Assembly (NCBI GenBank): GCA_037045185.1
Contig: JBAOHQ010000010.1
Coordinates: 147,038-211,037 of the forward strand
Reading direction: 5' to 3'
Length of the DNA: 64,000 nucleotides
Origin: JAKOUY01 sp037045185
GTDB lineage: Bacteria; Actinomycetota; Acidimicrobiia; Acidimicrobiales; Ilumatobacteraceae
Part shown: piece by piece, positions 61,904 through 64,000 of the stretch
How positions within the stretch are numbered: position 1 is the first letter of the stretch
How the letters are laid out: each line of letters opens with the position of its first letter
Translations under genes and position numbers: made by a program
The notes under the pieces: model-generated
Seen by the model: only the letters and a program-made list of their open reading frames with translations
What the model was told of the DNA's origin: nothing
The model's database searches: none

Positions 61904-63547
61904 TCAGGCATGCTCGCCGAGGAGCCACCAGCGCTGGCCCTCGACGGCCACCTCCAGCAGGCGGCCTCCGTCGAGCAGCAGTTGGAACCGGGCCAGGCGG
62001 CGGGTGCGGGTGGTGTCCCACCAGCGTTCCTCCACCGGCCACGGCCCTGCCCAGTGGGTCACGGCGCTGGCGCGTGCCCTCCATGACCACCGCGCCGGGG
62101 GCGGCGCTGACCCGAGCCCCGCCCCCCCACCACGACCGCTGCCCCCGCAGCATCCACGACCTCCAGCGGGCGCGGCGGATGATGCACCACCGTGGGGGCC
62201 GGGCCGGTGATGCGCCCGGGCCACGGACCCTGGCGCTGGCCGTGGTGGGTGCCAGTCCCGACCCCGGCCAGGCGGTGGACGCTGTCGAACAGGTCGGCGG
62301 TTGCCGCCGGCACCCACGTGATCAAGTCGTGCACCAACCGCCCGCTGCCCGCCGCCGGGACGAGCACCTGCTGATCGCCGGCCAGCGCCACGAGCCGGGC
62401 GACCGCCCGGGTGGCCCACTCGTCGGCCTGGGTCCGCCCACCCCACATCCCCTGCTGGACACCGGTGTCGGCGCGCACCTCCACCGGGTCGATCCGCACC
62501 AGGGCGACCCCGGCGGTCAGCGCCTGCTCGGCCGCCCAGCCCTCCAGCTGCCAGCGGACCCGTTCCACCACCCCGGCTGCGGTGAACCCGATCGGGCGGT
62601 ACCACAGGCGCTGGCTGCGCTCGGCGTGCTCGGTCTCGATCGTCACCTCGACACGGGTGCACACCTGCCCGCCGGCGGCCACGGCGTCGATCAACGACTC
62701 GGCCACCCGCCGGGCGGTGAACACCACGATGTCGCTGTGGTGCACCGGCTCGTCGAACACGTGCTGCACGGCCAACCCCACCGGCGGGTCACGGACGTCT
62801 GGGGCGCGGTCGTCGATCCCGGCCGCCAGGCGATGGGCGAACCGGCCCTCGCCGGCGAAGCGGGCCGAGGACATCGGCCTCGTCCAACGCCGCCACCTGC
62901 CCGAGGCGTTGCAGGCCGAGCCGCCTGAACACCTCGACCAGGTCCCCCGACACGCCACCAACCACGGTGAGCAACTCGACGGATCGCTGCGCCAGGAACG
63001 AGCGGGTGGGCGCCAGGCCGGGTTCGAGCACCACCGCCCGGCCCGTGGTGGCGGCGTCACGGGCGGCGACCCCGGCGGCGAACCGGCCGTCACCGATCCC
63101 GACGCCGAACCCGCCCACCGCAGCAAGCGACCGGCCGGCGGCGGCGGTGGCCAGCTCCATGATCCGTGCGGCCATCGCCACCTCCCCGCCGAAGCAGCGC
63201 GCGCGGGCCGCGGGCGGCGAAGCCGAGGTGGCCGGGTTCGGTGATCTCCAGCCGCGGCACCATCTGGCCGATGGCCCTGGGCGATGGCGCTCGAAGGCCC
63301 GGCCGTCGCGGTCAGGGTCCCAGGGCACGAGCCGCGCCGAGGGGCACCGTGACTGGGCCTGGCGGCGGCGCATCCCGGAGGTGATCCCGTGCTCGGCTGC
63401 CGCCCGGGACAGCGCCACCACCCGGTTGGCGTGGAGCACGATGACCGGCTCATCGGGCTGCGCATCGGCCACCACCACCGGCCAGTTCGGGCACCACACC
63501 ACCCCCAGCCGCGCCACCTCCCCCACCTCCCCCACCTCCCCCACCAT
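61904..63547 (-). CDS. imuB: ImuB, Y-family polymerase-like mutasome subunit (several frameshifts)
   Basis: Non-catalytic Y-family polymerase homologue that links ImuA' and DnaE2 to the sliding clamp. The start near ATG 63547 is followed by VGE repeats encoded by CCCACCTC units, then RLGVVWCPNWPVVVADAQ and GITSGMRRRQAQSRCPSARL. Single-base breaks occur near 63285 and 63215, near 62872 and near 62085. Across them the blocks continue: CFGGEVAMAARIMELATAAA, FRRLGLQRLGQVAALDEADV, RFAGEGRFAHRLAAGIDDRA. The ending AGPWPVEERWWDTT...QRWWLLGEHA is the characteristic ImuB tail. Position just after imuA' supports the call. Confidence 0.88.
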
Positions 63548-63582
63548 CCGTGAGCGCCGGGAGGCCCCACACCGCCCGGTGC

Positions 63583-64000
63583 TCACGCTGACCGCTGGGC
63601 GACGGCCGGGGCGACGGTGGCAGAGGGCAGGCATGGCGGCGGCGCCAGGTAGGGCAGAGCAACGCTGGGGTACACGAGAGTGGACCGGCTCGGGCGGGGG
63701 CGGCGGCGGCCGTGGGCGACGACGTCGACGAGGCGGGAATGGGCCAGCCCGTGCCCGTCGCCCAGCCCGGCCCAGCGCACCACGCTGGCATCGAGGCGGA
63801 CATCGGCGGCGAGCGAGGCGTGCTGGCCGATGGTGACCAGCACGGCGCCGCGGGCCTGGGCCCTGGCCTGCAACCGCCGGCCCGTGCCGGGTCGCAGGCA
63901 CGCCGTTGCCATGCCCACCAGGACGATGTCGAAGCCGTCGATCATCGCCGCCAGCACCTCCCCCCACCGGCCATCCCCCCACCGGCCGTCATGACCGTCA
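63583..64000 (-). CDS. ImuA' (RecA-like mutasome subunit), C-terminal part (runs off window)
   Basis: Only the C-terminal region is in the window: MIDGFDIVLVGMATACLRPG, RRLQARAQARGAVLVTIGQH, ADVRLDASVVRWAGLGDGHG, then a short tail and stop at 63583. This matches the last domain of actinobacterial ImuA'-type proteins, which precede imuB. ImuA' interacts with ImuB and RecA in SOS mutagenesis. The promoter lies beyond base 64000, so whether it has its own SOS box cannot be seen. Confidence 0.75.
   Translation of the reverse strand, partial: DGHDGRWGDGRWGEVLAAMIDGFDIVLVGMATACLRPGTGRRLQARAQARGAVLVTIGQHASLAADVRLDASVVRWAGLGDGHGLAHSRLVDVVAHGRRRPRPSRSTLVYPSVALPYLAPPPCLPSATVAPAVAQRSA

Overview
The window is GC-rich, gene-dense chromosomal DNA from an actinobacterium. 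An F420 gene (cofD), an LLM-class F420-dependent oxidoreductase, actinobacterial-type DapD, LpdA and DnaE2, a DUF3039 protein and an FmdB zinc ribbon all fit Actinomycetota; Acidimicrobiia is my best guess, but it is an inference without a database search. At least 18 genes have a TAnnnT hexamer 6-8 nt upstream of an ATG or GTG start, so leaderless transcription appears to be the default; this grammar also fixes many start codons.

Layout. 1-6.5 kb: nucleotide-sugar and glycosyltransferase genes (gmd end, nucleotidyltransferase, epimerase, two GT4 enzymes, a membrane-anchored unknown) plus cofD. 6.5-14.4 kb: birA divergent from a biotin-dependent carboxylase alpha subunit, a class II Fic protein, LpdA, lysS-dapD. 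14.5-18.8 kb: VOC protein and TetR divergent from a secreted penicillin-acylase-like hydrolase across a palindromic operator, then tag. 18.9-21.9 kb: an SPFH-GYF_2 / zinc-ribbon / membrane-helix operon. 22-34.5 kb: acyl-CoA ligase, methylmalonyl-CoA mutase catalytic subunit, large LuxR regulator, RidA, alpha/beta hydrolase, class II aldolase, EamA exporter, rhodanese-MoeB, sirtuin. 34.5-41.5 kb: a lipoprotein segment bounded by a duplication of the pepA 3' end, then pepA, metH, a GlsB-like membrane protein and arsC. 41.5-46.3 kb: two same-orientation IS copies enclosing a lipoprotein gene. 46.3-49.5 kb: AraC/VOC and MarR/FMN-reductase-GNAT genes. 49.5-53.6 kb: RadC-like remnant, FmdB, DUF3039, then three secreted cell-wall enzymes sharing a peptidoglycan-binding domain. 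53.6-64 kb: dnaE2 behind an SOS box, a soluble AAA-M41 protease-like protein, LLM oxidoreductase, PIG-L deacetylase, Nudix-GNAT, and the imuA'-imuB pair of the mutagenic polymerase cassette.

The most striking object is arsC (41119-41481, minus strand). An in-frame UGA replaces the catalytic cysteine, the frame stays colinear with the family on both sides, and 11 nt after the UGA there is a 17-nt hairpin with a G in its apical loop, which matches the minimal bacterial SECIS geometry. I propose it as a selenocysteine-containing ArsC-family protein.

Data quality: many otherwise perfect housekeeping genes (lysS, pepA, metH, imuB, glycosyltransferase, fmdB and others) carry single-base frameshifts, and the two IS copies carry different indels that complement one another. 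Most of these are probably sequencing or assembly errors, so broken genes are annotated across the breaks.
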